Positions 27,636 through 36,196 of a stretch of 64,000 nt of DNA are shown here, one piece after another. Every line of letters begins with the position of its first letter. Position 1 is the first letter of the stretch. The translations under genes and the position numbers were made by a program. The notes under the pieces were generated by a model. It was not told where the DNA came from. It worked only from the letters and a program-made list of their open reading frames with translations, and did not search any database. Source of the stretch: Flavobacterium zhairuonense (GTDB lineage Bacteria; Bacteroidota; Bacteroidia; Flavobacteriales; Flavobacteriaceae); the NCBI RefSeq assembly GCF_004352915.1, contig NZ_SJSY01000062.1:1-64000 (forward strand). Direction: 5' to 3'.

Positions 27636-27879
27636 TATCCCAATCTTTCATTTCTTTTGACAAATCTTCGCTGGAAATTATTCGATTATATCTAATATCC
27701 TCTAAACCTTCTTCTACTTTATTATGATAATCAATCAATGTCACCGGATTTCCTTTCGCATCATACGAAACCACTTCATTTAAATAATTATCAAATACAG
27801 AAGAAACGATTCGCAGAACTCTTTCATCAGCCAAATCCAATTGATTTTTTATTTTCTCTTTTAATTCTGGAAGTCCCAT
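27628..27879 (-). CDS. Antitoxin of a RelE/ParE-type module
   Basis: An 83-residue, mostly helical acidic protein. The N-terminal helix (LPELKEKIKNQLDLADERVL) probably dimerises, and the C-terminal region (EEGLEDIRYNRIISSEDLSKEMKDW) is the usual toxin-wrapping tail found in Bacteroidota antitoxins of this kind. It is the first gene of the pair and overlaps the toxin by 8 bases. Autoregulation is likely but no operator was identified. Confidence 0.8.
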   Translation of the reverse strand: MGLPELKEKIKNQLDLADERVLRIVSSVFDNYLNEVVSYDAKGNPVTLIDYHNKVEEGLEDIRYNRIISSEDLSKEMKDWDNE

Positions 27880-27898
27880 AACTTAAATTTTTGAAATC

Positions 27899-27932
27899 CA
27901 AAGTTACGAAAATAATAAAAGAAAAATTCCAA
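27899..27932 (-). promoter_or_regulatory. Promoter of the first toxin-antitoxin operon
   Basis: The minus strand has TTG, 23 bases, then TAACTTTG, which ends 19 bases before the antitoxin start. Confidence 0.6.
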
Positions 27933-28011
27933 TTTGAAAAATCCAAATTACAGAACTAAAGCTTCAAATCAAATAAGAAATTTTCAAGGTTTTTAAAACC
28001 TTACAGGAAAT

Positions 28012-28047
28012 AAAAAAGGTTCAAAGTAAAACTTTGAACCCTTTTTT
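28012..28047 (-). terminator. Terminator after the OmpA lipoprotein gene
   Basis: Sixteen-base stem AAAAAAGGTTCAAAGT/ACTTTGAACC-TTTTTT with one extra C and a 3-base loop. The CAAAG core links it to the intergenic repeat family. Confidence 0.8.
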
Positions 28048-28049
28048 AA

Positions 28050-28081
28050 AACCTTAGTATCTTAGTATCTCAGAACCTTAG
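28050..28081. repeat. 8-bp-period array (AACCTTAG type)
   Basis: Four contiguous 8-base units: AACCTTAG, TATCTTAG, TATCTCAG, AACCTTAG, just past the stop codon of the OmpA lipoprotein gene. The array at 40170-40201 is the same family in the other orientation. Confidence 0.85.
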
Positions 28082-28085
28082 CCTC

Positions 28086-29030
28086 TTAATTTATGCTATT
28101 AAGCATCTCCGCAATCTCATCTAATCTCGGAGTCAAGATAATTTCGATTCTACGGTTTTTAGCTTTTCCTTCTGGAGTCGCGTTGCTTGCTAGCGGAGAA
28201 AACTCGCTTCGTCCCGCTGCAGTTAATTTTTGTTTATTAATTTTAGTATTTTCACTTAAAATTGCCACAATTGCAGTTGCTCTTTTGGTTGATAAATCCC
28301 AGTTGTTTGCAATTGGTCCAGAACCTGCATACGGATCATCATCTGTATGTCCTTCAATTAAAACTGAAAGATCTGGATTCTCACCTAAAACTTTACCAAG
28401 TTCTACAACAGCTTTTCTACCTTCTGTTCCAACGGCCCAGCTTCCTGAATTGAAAAGCAATTTATTTTCCATTGAAACATAAACTTTACCGTTTTTCTGT
28501 TCAACAGTCAAACCTTTACCTTCAAAACCATTCAAAGCTTTAGATAAAGTTTCTTTTAATTTTCGCATTGATTCTTCTTTTGCTGCGATCATGTCTTCAA
28601 GCTCTTTCAAACGGCTTGCTGTTTTATCTAAACGAGCTTGTTCGTCTGCAAGCTTTTTAGATTTTGCTTCTAACTGCGCTAGCAATTCACGGTTTTTAGC
28701 CATATTGCTTTCTAACGCATCATTGCTGTTTTTCTCTAATGCATTATAAGAATCTTGCAATACTTTATATTTTTTTTGTTCTGCAGCAAGATCTGCTTTT
28801 TGTTTTGCAAGGTCATCTTTAGTGCTTGCCAAATCTTTTGTCAGCTTATCTTTGTCTAATTCTAACTGATTTTTTGCTGTTTTTAAATTTGCATTTTCAT
28901 CAGCAATCGAACGATTCTCTTTTTTTAAATCTGAATATTTTGTTTCAAGATCATTGTAAATCTTTTTGGATACACATGAAGTTGCAGACAAAGCTAAAAC
29001 TACTAATCCAATGGAGGCCTTTTTAATCAT
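28086..29030 (-). CDS. OmpA-family lipoprotein with coiled coil
   Basis: A 314-residue lipoprotein (lipobox ATSC, Cys19). Residues 25-165 form a long coiled coil rich in K/E/L heptads (DLAKQKADLAAEQKKY), and residues 185-305 form an OmpA C-terminal domain with the peptidoglycan-binding signature IEGHTDDDPY and a later RRIEIILTP strand. It should link the outer membrane to peptidoglycan. A matching terminator follows; upstream is exonuclease III, 82 bases away. Confidence 0.92.
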   Translation of the reverse strand: MIKKASIGLVVLALSATSCVSKKIYNDLETKYSDLKKENRSIADENANLKTAKNQLELDKDKLTKDLASTKDDLAKQKADLAAEQKKYKVLQDSYNALEKNSNDALESNMAKNRELLAQLEAKSKKLADEQARLDKTASRLKELEDMIAAKEESMRKLKETLSKALNGFEGKGLTVEQKNGKVYVSMENKLLFNSGSWAVGTEGRKAVVELGKVLGENPDLSVLIEGHTDDDPYAGSGPIANNWDLSTKRATAIVAILSENTKINKQKLTAAGRSEFSPLASNATPEGKAKNRRIEIILTPRLDEIAEMLNSIN

Positions 29031-29112
29031 TGTGTTTTTGGTTTTTATTTGGAGCTTTAATTAATAATTCTGTTTTTGATTATTCTTCTTTCAGCAAGAA
29101 CAATACCAAACT

Positions 29113-29874
29113 TTAGTCAATTTCGACTAAAACTGGACAATGGTCTGAGTGAACAGCATCAGGAAGAATAACTGCACGTTTTAGTCGGTGCTCCATCGAA
29201 TTGCTCACCAAGTTATAATCGATACGCCATCCTTTGTTGTTTCCGCGCGCTCCCGCACGGTAACTCCACCACGAATAATGATGTGGGTCTTTATTGAAAT
29301 GACGGAAACTGTCTATAAAACCAGACTTCATAAAAGTATCAAGCCAAGCACGTTCAGCTGGCAAAAATCCAGAAACTGTTTTGTTACGAACAGGATCATG
29401 AATATCAATTGCTTCGTGACAAATATTATAATCGCCACAGATAATTAAATTCGGAATTGTCAATTTCAGTTCATTGATATAAGTCTGAAAATCGTCCATA
29501 AACATAAATTTATGATCCAATCTTTCAATATTTGTTCCTGACGGAAGATACAAGCTCATTACAGAAACATCCTCAAAATCGACACGAAGATTACGTCCCT
29601 CAAAATCCATATGATGAATTCCCGTACCGTAAACTACCTCTTTCGGTTCAATTTTAGACAAAATCGCAACACCACTATAACCTTTTTTAGTTGCAGGATA
29701 ATAATATTGATAAGGATAGCCAGCAGCCGTTAACGCTTCAACTGGAATTTGATCTTGTGTCGCTTTAATTTCCTGAAGGCATATAACATCTGGGCTTGCC
29801 GCTTGTAGCCATTCGATAAATCCTTTAGTAATTGCAGCGCGAATTCCGTTTACATTATAAGAAATAATTTTCAT
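29113..29874 (-). CDS. xth: Exodeoxyribonuclease III (AP endonuclease)
   Basis: Mg-dependent endonuclease/exonuclease/phosphatase-fold enzyme of base excision repair, 253 residues. Catalytic motifs are ISYNVNGIRA at the start, LQEIKA with Glu37, CGDYNICH in the centre and HSDHCPVLVEID at the end. Length and motifs match the XthA/ExoA family closely. Its leader meets the olsF promoter region divergently. Confidence 0.95.
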   Translation of the reverse strand: MKIISYNVNGIRAAITKGFIEWLQAASPDVICLQEIKATQDQIPVEALTAAGYPYQYYYPATKKGYSGVAILSKIEPKEVVYGTGIHHMDFEGRNLRVDFEDVSVMSLYLPSGTNIERLDHKFMFMDDFQTYINELKLTIPNLIICGDYNICHEAIDIHDPVRNKTVSGFLPAERAWLDTFMKSGFIDSFRHFNKDPHHYSWWSYRAGARGNNKGWRIDYNLVSNSMEHRLKRAVILPDAVHSDHCPVLVEID

Positions 29875-29956
29875 CTAGGTATTTTTTTTAGGATTCCAAA
29901 TGTAATAAAAAAGTGGAAAGTTTAGGATTGAATAAAGGAAAAGTAGAGTTTTTTGT

Positions 29957-29964
29957 TATCTTTG
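29957..29964 (+). promoter_or_regulatory. -7 box for olsF
   Basis: TATCTTTG, an exact TAnnTTTG match, 30 bases before the start codon. Confidence 0.6.
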
Positions 29965-29994
29965 TTCGCTACTCTAATAATTTAAAAATAGTAC

Positions 29995-31797
29995 ATGGGT
30001 TTAGTTACCGCGAAAGAAGTTGCAAAGGCAATAAATGTTGATAAGTACGGCGTATTTGGTACTTTTTCAGGCTGGATTCTTATGAAGGTTCTTAAGATCT
30101 CGACCCTTAATAAAATTTACGATCGCAATAAACATTTGGAAGACCTTGCGTTTTTGAACGGGATTTTGGACGAGATGGAAATCAAATTTGAAATTCCTGA
30201 AGAAGATTTAAAACGTCTGCCGAAAGATGGTGCTTACATTACTATTTCAAATCATCCGCTTGGAGGAATTGATGGGATTTTGCTTTTGAAATTAATGCTT
30301 GAAAGAGAACCTAACTTCAAAATCATTGCAAATTTCTTATTGCACAGAATTGTTCCGATGAAAAAATACATTATGCCGGTTAATCCTTTTGAAAATCACA
30401 AGGATGCAAAATCGAGCGTAATTGGAATTAAAGAAACTTTGCGTCACTTGAGCGACGGAAAACCTTTAGGGATTTTCCCAGCTGGAGAAGTTTCAACTTA
30501 TAAAGATGGAAAATTAGTCGTGGATAAACCTTGGGAAGAAGGTGCGCTGAAATTAATCAGAAAAGCAAAAGTTCCAGTTGTTCCTATTTATTTTCATGCC
30601 AAAAACAGCAAACTATTCTATTGGCTTTCTAAAATAGACGATACATTGCGTACTGCAAAACTTCCGTCTGAATTACTTACGCAGAAAGACCGCGTAATCA
30701 AAGTTCGTATTGGAAAACCAATTTCTGTAAGCGAACAAAACGAAATCGAATCTTTTGAGGAATACTCAGAATTCTTAAGAAAGAAAACCTATATGCTTGC
30801 CAATCCTTTTGAAAAGGATACCAAACTTATTGATACAGCAAGTTTAAAAATACCAAAAGCACCTAAAAAAATTGTTACGCCAGCAAACGAATCAAAATTA
30901 ATTGATGAAGTTCAAGCGTTGAGAGATAGTGATGCACGGTTTTTGCAAAGTAAAAATTACGAAGTATTCTTTGCAAGTGCAAAACAAATTCCGAACATCT
31001 TACATGAAATTGGGCGTTTGCGCGAAATCACTTTCCGTGAAGTTGGTGAAGGAACAAATGAATCTATCGACTTAGACGAATACGACAAATACTACCACCA
31101 CATGTTTTTATGGGATGATGAAACCAAAAAAATTGCTGGCGCATATCGTATGGGACTAGGTTCTGAAATATATCCGAAATATGGAATCGAAGGTTTTTAC
31201 CTAACTGATCTTTTTAGATTCGAACAGGAACTTCACGATATGATGCACAAATCGATCGAGATGGGCCGTGCATTTATTGTAAAAGAATATCAGCAAAAAC
31301 CAATGCCTTTGTTTTTATTATGGAAAGGTATTATTCATACAACTTTGCGTCATCCAGAGCACAAATATTTAGTTGGTGGCGTAAGTATCAGCAATCAATT
31401 TTCTGATTTCTCTAAATCATTGATGATTGAGTTCATGAAATCAAATTATTACGATCCGTATATTGCACAATATATTCATCCGAAGAAAGCTTATAAAGTA
31501 AAATTAAAAGACGCTGATAAAGATTTTATCTTCGATGAAGCGGAATCTGATTTGAACAAGTTTGATAAAATCATTGATGAACTGGAACCAGGAAATCTTC
31601 GTTTACCAGTTTTGATTAAAAAATACATCAAACAAAATGCACGAGTTGTAGCTTTCAATGTCGATCCATTATTCAACAACGCAATAGACGGTTTAATGTA
31701 CATCAGAATCGCCGATATTCCAGAAAGTACAATGAAACCTGTTATTGAAGAGTTTCAGATTGAATTAGAGAAAAAATTATCTGAGAAAGAAGATTAA
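29995..31797 (+). CDS. olsF: Bifunctional ornithine-lipid acyltransferase (PlsC-GNAT)
   Basis: Two acyltransferase domains in 600 residues. The N-terminal PlsC-like domain (about 60-270) has NHPLGGIDG with His87 and Asp93, then FPAGEVS and VPIYF. The C-terminal OlsB-like GNAT domain (about 315-480) has RLREITFREVGEGT and IAGAYRMGLG. OlsF enzymes make ornithine lipids in two steps: as I recall, the C-terminal part N-acylates ornithine and the N-terminal part adds the second chain. The HX5D spacing differs from the common HX4D. Cytoplasmic face of the inner membrane. It appears to be a single-gene unit. Confidence 0.85.
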   Translation: MGLVTAKEVAKAINVDKYGVFGTFSGWILMKVLKISTLNKIYDRNKHLEDLAFLNGILDEMEIKFEIPEEDLKRLPKDGAYITISNHPLGGIDGILLLKLMLEREPNFKIIANFLLHRIVPMKKYIMPVNPFENHKDAKSSVIGIKETLRHLSDGKPLGIFPAGEVSTYKDGKLVVDKPWEEGALKLIRKAKVPVVPIYFHAKNSKLFYWLSKIDDTLRTAKLPSELLTQKDRVIKVRIGKPISVSEQNEIESFEEYSEFLRKKTYMLANPFEKDTKLIDTASLKIPKAPKKIVTPANESKLIDEVQALRDSDARFLQSKNYEVFFASAKQIPNILHEIGRLREITFREVGEGTNESIDLDEYDKYYHHMFLWDDETKKIAGAYRMGLGSEIYPKYGIEGFYLTDLFRFEQELHDMMHKSIEMGRAFIVKEYQQKPMPLFLLWKGIIHTTLRHPEHKYLVGGVSISNQFSDFSKSLMIEFMKSNYYDPYIAQYIHPKKAYKVKLKDADKDFIFDEAESDLNKFDKIIDELEPGNLRLPVLIKKYIKQNARVVAFNVDPLFNNAIDGLMYIRIADIPESTMKPVIEEFQIELEKKLSEKED

Positions 31798-31817
31798 ATC
31801 AATAATCTATCCAAATA

Positions 31818-31851
31818 AAAAATCCCATCCGCCAAGGCCGATGGGATTTTT
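31818..31851. terminator. Bidirectional terminator
   Basis: Perfect 12-base stem AAAAATCCCATC/GATGGGATTTTT with a 10-base loop between convergent olsF and the DUF805 gene. Confidence 0.9.
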
Positions 31852-31883
31852 ATTTTTACAATTTTTATTTAAAACTATTGAAA

Positions 31884-32249
31884 TTATTCTTTCCCTATTT
31901 CATCAATTCCTTCTAATTGATTCTTAGGATCAGCACCATATTGATTTGGCCCTTTTTCTCCTTCAGTTGCTAACAAAAAAATATTGTAAATAGGAATAAG
32001 AATAAACCATCCACTTTTACCAATATCATGCATCCTTCTAATTGCAACTCCAATTCCTGGAAGCAAAACAGCCAAACTGTATATGTTACCAATAATTGCT
32101 AAACTTGGTGAAATTAATCCCACAACAAAACCTAAAACAATACTGATTATCATATTTATCAGAAAAAACATCCAATATTCTCGTCTTCTTGCTCTTCCAT
32201 TAAAATTTGCATAGTTTTCAAAAACTACTTTTTTGTACATTTCTAACAT
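31884..32249 (-). CDS. DUF805 membrane protein
   Basis: A 121-residue inner-membrane protein with the DUF805 signature: NFNGRARRREYWMFFLIN near the start, three to four helices, IRRMHDIGKSGWF in the centre and a GPNQYGADP tail. The function of this widespread family is not established. Its leader shares a motif with that of the neighbouring TM2 gene, 0.5 kb away on the same strand, although a strong terminator separates them. This suggests common post-transcriptional control. Confidence 0.9.
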   Translation of the reverse strand: MLEMYKKVVFENYANFNGRARRREYWMFFLINMIISIVLGFVVGLISPSLAIIGNIYSLAVLLPGIGVAIRRMHDIGKSGWFILIPIYNIFLLATEGEKGPNQYGADPKNQLEGIDEIGKE

Positions 32250-32261
32250 AATATTCTTTTT

Positions 32262-32310
32262 TTCAATTAGCCTACTCTTAAGGATTTTCGGTTACTCCGT
32301 TACTTTTTAA
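32262..32310 (-). promoter_or_regulatory. Leader motif shared with the TM2 gene (copy 1)
   Basis: The minus strand contains GGAGTAACCGAAAATCCT, a few bases, then AGAGTAGG, about 20-45 bases before the DUF805 start codon. Copy 2 stands at the same place before the TM2 gene. Confidence 0.6.
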
Positions 32311-32387
32311 CAAAAAGCAAGAATACCGACTATTGAATTTATTTATAGGAATTATATGTTATTATTATGTCAGATAAAGACATTTCT

Positions 32388-32437
32388 AATCATAAAAAAA
32401 GAGCTATCCTTTAAAGGATAGCTCTTTTTTTATGATT
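32388..32437 (-). terminator. Terminator of the TM2 gene, perfect 50-base palindrome
   Basis: Two exact 25-base arms with no spacer; core GAGCTATCCTTT/AAAGGATAGCTC, flanked by seven A and seven T. The last few bases at the centre will form the loop. Confidence 0.95.
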
Positions 32438-32446
32438 GATTTTAAA

Positions 32447-32722
32447 TTAAAACCAGCCTTGATAGCCTACTTGATAAGTCTGATAAAATTCTTCATCGGT
32501 TTTGGTCAAGTACAGAATTCCTTCTATTATACCGATAACACCACCAACACCACACATCAATCCTAAAAGCAACTGAATAATACCTTCTTTCGTATAACCC
32601 AAATAAAACTTATGAATGCCTAATGCTCCAAGCAAAATAGCCAGAATTCCTGCTGAAATTTTTTTGTTTTCCTGTCTTGGCTGTGATGGGGTATTCCAAG
32701 CCTCGTGCCTTGTATTTTCCAT
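32447..32722 (-). CDS. TM2-domain membrane protein
   Basis: A 91-residue protein with a polar N-terminus, then the TM2 pair of helices (about 22-43 and 48-66) with the signature AILLGALGIHKFYLGYTKEG and a Gly-rich second helix GLMCGVGGVIGIIEGI. TM2 proteins are small inner-membrane proteins of unknown role. It carries its own terminator and a structured leader. Confidence 0.92.
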   Translation of the reverse strand: MENTRHEAWNTPSQPRQENKKISAGILAILLGALGIHKFYLGYTKEGIIQLLLGLMCGVGGVIGIIEGILYLTKTDEEFYQTYQVGYQGWF

Positions 32723-32740
32723 TTTTTATTAGATTAAATC

Positions 32741-32785
32741 AATCCTACTCTTTTTAGGATTTTCGGTCGCTCCTTTTCTAAATTC
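32741..32785 (-). promoter_or_regulatory. Leader motif shared with the DUF805 gene (copy 2)
   Basis: The minus strand reads GGAGCGACCGAAAATCCT, then AAAAAGAGTAGG. Here the right half folds into a perfect 7-base stem AATCCTA/TAGGATT, about 20 bases before the start codon. Confidence 0.6.
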
Positions 32786-32895
32786 TTGTTAAAAAATTCA
32801 TAACAATATTAAAAAAAAATAACTTCAAAAACTAATAATCAATATTATGGTTAATCAAAAATCTTACAATTAACGAAGAGGAACCATAAACTAAA

Positions 32896-33858
32896 TCAAA
32901 TACCAGTAGATTTACTTGAATAAACCATTTTAATTTTATCTACAATCACTTGAGCCAAACGCTCATGGCTTTCAAAAGTCCACCCAGCGATATGTGGTGT
33001 CAGTAAAGCGTTTTTAGCTTCCAACAAATATTGAAATGCCTCAGGTGTGTTTTTATCCTGAAATAAAGTTTCAAAAGATAATTTCTCATACTCCAAAACA
33101 TCCAAACCTGCTCCAAGAACCTTTTTAGACTTCATTGCTTCAACCAAATCTGCTGTGACTATATTTTTGCCGCGAGAAGTATTTATGATCCAAAATGGCT
33201 TCGAAAATGCGTTTATAAAATTTGCATCAACCATTTTGTCGGTTTCAGGCGTCCAAGGCAAATGCAAACTCAAAACATCGGCTCTTTTTTGCAATTCGGC
33301 TAATGAAACCTGTTTGGCATTTTCATCACCAATATTTTCTAAAATATCATAAAACAAAACTTCAGTATCAAAACCGCGGAGTTTTTTGGCGAAAGCCTTT
33401 CCCATATTTCCATAACCAATAATCCCGACTGTTTTTCCATCGAGTTCATGACCACGATTGCTTTCTCTGTTCCAATGTCCTGCTTTAACTTCGGCATCGG
33501 CCTGATTTAAATTATTGAAAAGCGATAATATTACACCAAGCGAATGTTCTGCAACTGCATTACGGTTTCCTTCCGGAGCTGCGATTAGATGAATTCCTTT
33601 CGCTTCAGCATATTCACAATCAATACTTTCAAGTCCTGCGCCTACCCTGGCAATAAATTGCAAGTTAGTTGCATTATCTAGAAAAGTCTTGTCAATCTTG
33701 AAACGGCTTCGAATTACAATTCCGTTATAATCTTGAATTTTAGCTTCTATTTCTTCTTTCGAAGATTTAAAATCGGCGTGATTTTCAAAACCTGCCTCTT
33801 CTAATTGATTCCATAAAATAGGATTATTGCTGTCGATATGAAGGATTTTTACACTCAT
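32896..33858 (-). CDS. D-isomer-specific 2-hydroxyacid dehydrogenase
   Basis: A 320-residue NAD-dependent dehydrogenase with a substrate domain (about 1-95 and 285-320) around a Rossmann domain. The nucleotide loop GIIGYGNMG is at about 144-152. The catalytic Arg is in NTSRGKNI and the His in LTPHIAGWT. It lacks the ACT domain of full SerA, so phosphoglycerate, lactate or another 2-hydroxyacid are all possible substrates. It is a single gene, with a -7 box 22 bases upstream. Confidence 0.9.
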   Translation of the reverse strand: MSVKILHIDSNNPILWNQLEEAGFENHADFKSSKEEIEAKIQDYNGIVIRSRFKIDKTFLDNATNLQFIARVGAGLESIDCEYAEAKGIHLIAAPEGNRNAVAEHSLGVILSLFNNLNQADAEVKAGHWNRESNRGHELDGKTVGIIGYGNMGKAFAKKLRGFDTEVLFYDILENIGDENAKQVSLAELQKRADVLSLHLPWTPETDKMVDANFINAFSKPFWIINTSRGKNIVTADLVEAMKSKKVLGAGLDVLEYEKLSFETLFQDKNTPEAFQYLLEAKNALLTPHIAGWTFESHERLAQVIVDKIKMVYSSKSTGI

Positions 33859-33880
33859 TTCTATTGTATTTTATATAAAG

Positions 33881-33888
33881 CAAAAATA
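33881..33888 (-). promoter_or_regulatory. -7 box for the 2-hydroxyacid dehydrogenase gene
   Basis: The minus strand reads TATTTTTG (TAnnTTTG), 22 bases before the start. Confidence 0.5.
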
Positions 33889-33960
33889 CGGCAATTCTCT
33901 AAGATTCCTTTCATTTTCTCAAGTACAAAAAGTGCAAAACATTAATTCATTTTATTTTTT

Positions 33961-33968
33961 TAACTTTG
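33961..33968 (+). promoter_or_regulatory. -7 box for nhaA
   Basis: TAACTTTG overlaps the TTG that would be the most upstream start of the nhaA frame, which supports the ATG 45 bases further on. Confidence 0.6.
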
Positions 33969-34013
33969 AAAATACGAGATAAAATCTTTCACATCTCCAG
34001 AAAATCTGATAAA

Positions 34014-35162
34014 ATGAAATTGACCAAGACATTTAACTCCTTTTTTAATAACGAAAAATCAGGAGGATTGCTTTTATTATTTGTGACGATCTGTTCACTT
34101 TTTTTAGCGAATTCAACTTACTCAACAGAATATATTGCTTTTTGGGAAAAAGATTTGGCCGGTCATTCTATTACGCATTGGATCAATGACGGTTTAATGA
34201 CGATTTTCTTTTTATTGATTGGCTTAGAACTGGAACGCGAAATTTATCATGGCGAATTATCCAATATCAAAAATGCTTCTTTGCCAATTATGGCAGCGCT
34301 TGGCGGCATGTTAGTTCCTGCAGCGATTTTCTTGGCTTTAAATTTCGGAACAGCAACTCAAAACGGAGCCGGAATCCCTATGGCAACTGATATTGCTTTT
34401 GCAATTGGGATTTTATCTCTTTTAGGAAAAAAAGTTTCAACGTCATTAAAAGTATTTTTAACTGCTTTGGCCGTAATTGATGATTTAGGCGCTATTATCG
34501 TTATAGCTATTTTTTACACTACCACAATTTCATTTTTGAATCTCGGTATAGCATTAGCCATTTGGGGGCTCTTATTCATTTTAAACCGGATGAAAATTCA
34601 CAATTTAATTCCCTATTTAATCGGTGGCATAATTATGTGGTATTTTATGCTAAATTCCGGCATTCATGCTACAATTACCGGAGTAATTCTGGCATTTGTA
34701 ATTCCGTTTGGCGATGGTAGCGAAAATACTTCTTCATATAGATTGCAGCATTTTTTACATAAACCCGTTGCATTTATTATTTTACCACTTTTTGCTGTTG
34801 CCAATACTTGCATTGCGATAACTCAAGATTGGCACCAAGGCTTAAACCATCCAAATACTTTCGGAATCATTCTTGGATTAGTAATTGGAAAACCTTTGGG
34901 AATTGTTTTATTTTCTTCAATTGGCGTAACAGCCGGTTTGTGTGCTTTGCCAAAAAACCTAAAATGGTCACATCTTTTAGGTGCTGGAATGTTGGGTGGA
35001 ATTGGCTTTACAATGTCAATTTTCATTACAATTTTAGCTTTTAAAGACCCTGAAACGATTGTTTTTTCGAAAATTGCAATTCTGATTGCATCAATGCTTT
35101 CCGGAATTTTCGGATTTATTTATTTAAAATATACTTTGAAAAAGAATCAAAAATCAAAATAA
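34014..35162 (+). CDS. nhaA: Na+/H+ antiporter NhaA
   Basis: An inner-membrane antiporter of 382 residues with about 12 helices, exchanging Na+ (or Li+) for protons in pH and salt homeostasis. The ion-binding Asp pair is in LAVIDDLGAI, and other family motifs are GLELEREIYHGELS and ATDIAFAIGIL. The start at KLTKTFNSFF was chosen because the upstream codons overlap the promoter. The stop shares one base with the next start, so a three-gene operon with the monooxygenase and cytochrome genes is likely. Confidence 0.96.
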   Translation: MKLTKTFNSFFNNEKSGGLLLLFVTICSLFLANSTYSTEYIAFWEKDLAGHSITHWINDGLMTIFFLLIGLELEREIYHGELSNIKNASLPIMAALGGMLVPAAIFLALNFGTATQNGAGIPMATDIAFAIGILSLLGKKVSTSLKVFLTALAVIDDLGAIIVIAIFYTTTISFLNLGIALAIWGLLFILNRMKIHNLIPYLIGGIIMWYFMLNSGIHATITGVILAFVIPFGDGSENTSSYRLQHFLHKPVAFIILPLFAVANTCIAITQDWHQGLNHPNTFGIILGLVIGKPLGIVLFSSIGVTAGLCALPKNLKWSHLLGAGMLGGIGFTMSIFITILAFKDPETIVFSKIAILIASMLSGIFGFIYLKYTLKKNQKSK

Positions 35163-35461
35163 TGATCGCAAGAATCTGGCACGGAAAAACAAAAATGGAA
35201 GATTATGAAACTTATACCAAGTTTTTGATCGAAACCGCCATTCCCGATTATGAAAAAACCGCAGGATTTGTAAAACTTTCTTTTTTAAGAAATATCAAAA
35301 ACAATGAAGGCCATTTCACGCTTATTACTTATTGGAAAAATTGGGAAGTGATAAAAAATTTTGCTGGAGAAAATATTGAAAAAGCGAAATACTATCCAGA
35401 AGATGATGCTTTTCTGTTGGAATTTGAAGAGAATGTCGAACATTTTGACGTTTTTGCTTAA
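35162..35461 (+). CDS. ABM-like (ferredoxin-fold) small protein
   Basis: A 99-residue protein with the antibiotic-biosynthesis-monooxygenase pattern: MIARIWHGKTKMEDYETYTK, an internal GFVKLSFLRN strand and a FTLITYWKNWEVIKNFAG segment. Such dimeric alpha+beta barrels include heme-degrading and quinol monooxygenases as well as proteins without known activity. It is translationally coupled to nhaA (TAATG overlap). The function is unknown. Confidence 0.75.
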   Translation: MIARIWHGKTKMEDYETYTKFLIETAIPDYEKTAGFVKLSFLRNIKNNEGHFTLITYWKNWEVIKNFAGENIEKAKYYPEDDAFLLEFEENVEHFDVFA

Positions 35462-35473
35462 CAAGAACATATC

Positions 35474-35872
35474 ATGAAAAAAAACAGATTTTTATTCCTC
35501 TTTTTTATAACCTTGATTATTCTAATTGGAGGCATCACCTTTTACAAGACAATAATTAAATCTGAAGATCGTGAATGTGGTTTTAAAAGCCCGAAACAAT
35601 TCAACCAAAAACCTTTAACACTCAACCAACGAAAAGGAAGGGAAGTATTTAATTCTAATTGCGCCGCTTGCCATAAATTGAATTCAAAATCCACAGGACC
35701 TGCACTTAGCGAAGTTGATTCTATTGTTTTTGTCAACTGGCTCACAAACAAAAAACATAAAATTGATAGCTCTAAAGTAGAAATATTGGCAATTGATTAT
35801 CATAAAACAATGTTTTCAAAAACTTTAAACAGTGACGAAGTGGGCTTTTTGATTGATTATATCAAACATTAA
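35474..35872 (+). CDS. Membrane-anchored c-type cytochrome
   Basis: 132 residues: an N-terminal membrane anchor or signal (about 5-24), then a single-heme cytochrome c domain. The heme site is CAACH (63-67); GPALSEV and a later Met in KTMFSK supply the usual loop and probable axial ligand. It should carry electrons on the periplasmic side. Twelve bases separate it from the ABM-like gene, in the operon headed by nhaA. Confidence 0.88.
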   Translation: MKKNRFLFLFFITLIILIGGITFYKTIIKSEDRECGFKSPKQFNQKPLTLNQRKGREVFNSNCAACHKLNSKSTGPALSEVDSIVFVNWLTNKKHKIDSSKVEILAIDYHKTMFSKTLNSDEVGFLIDYIKH

Positions 35873-35896
35873 CTTTAACTGTTTACAGTAGCAAAA

Positions 35897-36196
35897 TTAT
35901 CTTGTGGGATATTTTTCAGGATTCTGTGAAGTATGAAAAACAGCATTTAAAAATACCTTTTTCGACAATTCATCTACAATAAAAAATGCGATGTATGGAA
36001 ATTTTTGAAATGGCAGATAACGATAATTGTTATCGTGGAATTGATAAAAAGGATTTATCTGTAATGCTTTATAAACTTTTTTGTAGTCATTAAGAAAGTC
36101 TAATGCCACTTTTTTACTGACTTTCAAAATATAATACTCAAGAGCTTCTTCAATATTTTTTACTGCAATTGGAGAAACAATAATCTTATAGTTCAT
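35897..36196 (-). CDS. RelE/ParE-family toxin (second module)
   Basis: 99 residues with the fold's signature: YKIIVSPIAVKNIEEALEYY at the start and YRYLPFQKFPYIAFFIVDEL, then VFLNAVFHTSQNPEKY at the end. The FHTSQNP tail is typical of ParE-type toxins in Bacteroidota. The start overlaps the antitoxin stop by 11 bases. It is only distantly similar to the toxin at 27342. Confidence 0.87.
   Translation of the reverse strand: MNYKIIVSPIAVKNIEEALEYYILKVSKKVALDFLNDYKKVYKALQINPFYQFHDNNYRYLPFQKFPYIAFFIVDELSKKVFLNAVFHTSQNPEKYPTR

Noticed and set aside
28050..28081. CRISPR-like array
   Set aside because: Units of 8 bases stand directly side by side with no spacers, and there are no cas genes in the window. 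The same holds for 9101, 27182, 40170 and 46688.
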